Source of the DNA: Hoplostethus atlanticus
Taxonomy: Eukaryota > Chordata > Actinopteri > Trachichthyiformes > Trachichthyidae
Direction: 5' to 3'
Assembly (NCBI GenBank): GCA_034670405.1
Contig: JAXDDX010000059.1
Location: 1,893,501-1,957,500, forward strand
DNA: 64,000 nt
Within the stretch, counting starts at the first letter, position 1. Every line of letters begins with the position of its first letter. The position numbers and the translations under genes were made by a program. The notes below the pieces were generated by a model, which ran no database searches, was not told where the DNA came from, and worked only from the letters and a program-made list of their open reading frames with translations. This document shows positions 63,591-64,000 of the stretch, in pieces.

Positions 63591-64000
63591 CTACAGAGAC
63601 CGCCACCCACGCACACACAAATTACCCCCCACATACACTCTTTTCCCGTGCACCCCTTCAGAAACACACACTGCTTCCACACACACACCTCGTAGACACC
63701 CACACACACACACATTTCTCCCGCACACACCCCACAGACATGCACACACACACTCTCCACACACACAAACGGCCGTATCTTGCCTCTCGCTATTCCCTCA
63801 GCAGCAGCAGCAGCAGCAGCAGTAGGCAGGCAGTGTACAGTGTGTAGTACAGTGCAGTGTGGTGTACTGGTGTGTCTTTGCTGAGAGGAGCGGTCCAGTC
63901 TAGACGGAGGCGATAGACATCTCATTAGGCTCGCTCTCTCTCCTCTACAGCACCCGCCGGCTAGCAGCCTGTCCTCACTTCTACTGAGGGCCAGGAGAGA
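62510..64000. other. Non-coding right flank with simple repeats
   Basis: It begins with the TATA target duplication. No supported gene. A (CA)n array lies at about 63556-63588, dispersed CACACA runs at 63610-63770, and (CAG)8 at 63799-63822. Long open frames here are products of these repeats. Confidence 0.5.

Noticed and set aside
63023-63925. 300-codon minus-strand frame
   Set aside because: Low-complexity product of CA and CAG repeats. The non-repeat parts match nothing recognisable.

Overview
The window reads as a ray-finned fish (teleost) chromosome. The evidence is intron-containing vertebrate genes (med18, foxo6, a CYP4-type exon), Rex1-like and I/Nimb-like LINE fragments, a tRNA-derived SINE, dense (CA)n/(CT)n microsatellites, and a tandem pair of single-V-domain immune-type receptors. 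All assignments come from reading translations, splice signals and known family motifs. No database search was possible.

Layout. 1-3 kb: LINE fragments, plus one minus-strand exon that looks like coding exon 1 of a cytochrome P450 family 4 gene. 3.3-7.5 kb: two tandem plus-strand copies of a six-exon gene for a signal peptide, one V-type Ig domain, a stalk, a transmembrane segment and a short tail with tyrosines. The duplicated unit carries a LINE 3' end, and the copies have since diverged in exon 3, intron 1 and the proximal promoter. 7.6-9.8 kb: two decayed LINEs. 10.0-11.6 kb: med18 (Mediator subunit 18), apparently intact. 11.6-17.2 kb: intergenic DNA. 17.2-46.7 kb: foxo6, with exon 1, a 24.7-kb intron full of simple repeats, a large exon 2 with a 1-nt frame discontinuity, and a 2.5-kb 3' UTR. 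46.7-54.2 kb: non-coding DNA with simple repeats, a SINE and older repeats, including a 252-bp (TC)126 tract.

54,167-62,509: a full-length, minus-strand Ty3/Gypsy LTR retrotransposon with 1.4-kb LTRs that appear to differ only by one CA unit. It has an intact gag and a 1386-codon pol (protease, reverse transcriptase, RNase H, integrase), a serine-tRNA-like primer binding site, a polypurine tract and a 4-bp target duplication. The gag stop codon lies directly behind a canonical -1 slippery heptamer (GGGAAAC) and is followed by a long hairpin, so Gag-Pol is probably made by programmed ribosomal frameshifting. 62.5-64 kb holds only simple repeats and no supported gene.

The most interesting items are the recently inserted, apparently complete Gypsy element with its frameshift signal; the chimeric 27-nt exon in Ig-receptor copy 1; and the low-complexity expansions and frame break in foxo6 exon 2. 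The genes are separate loci and form no shared pathway.
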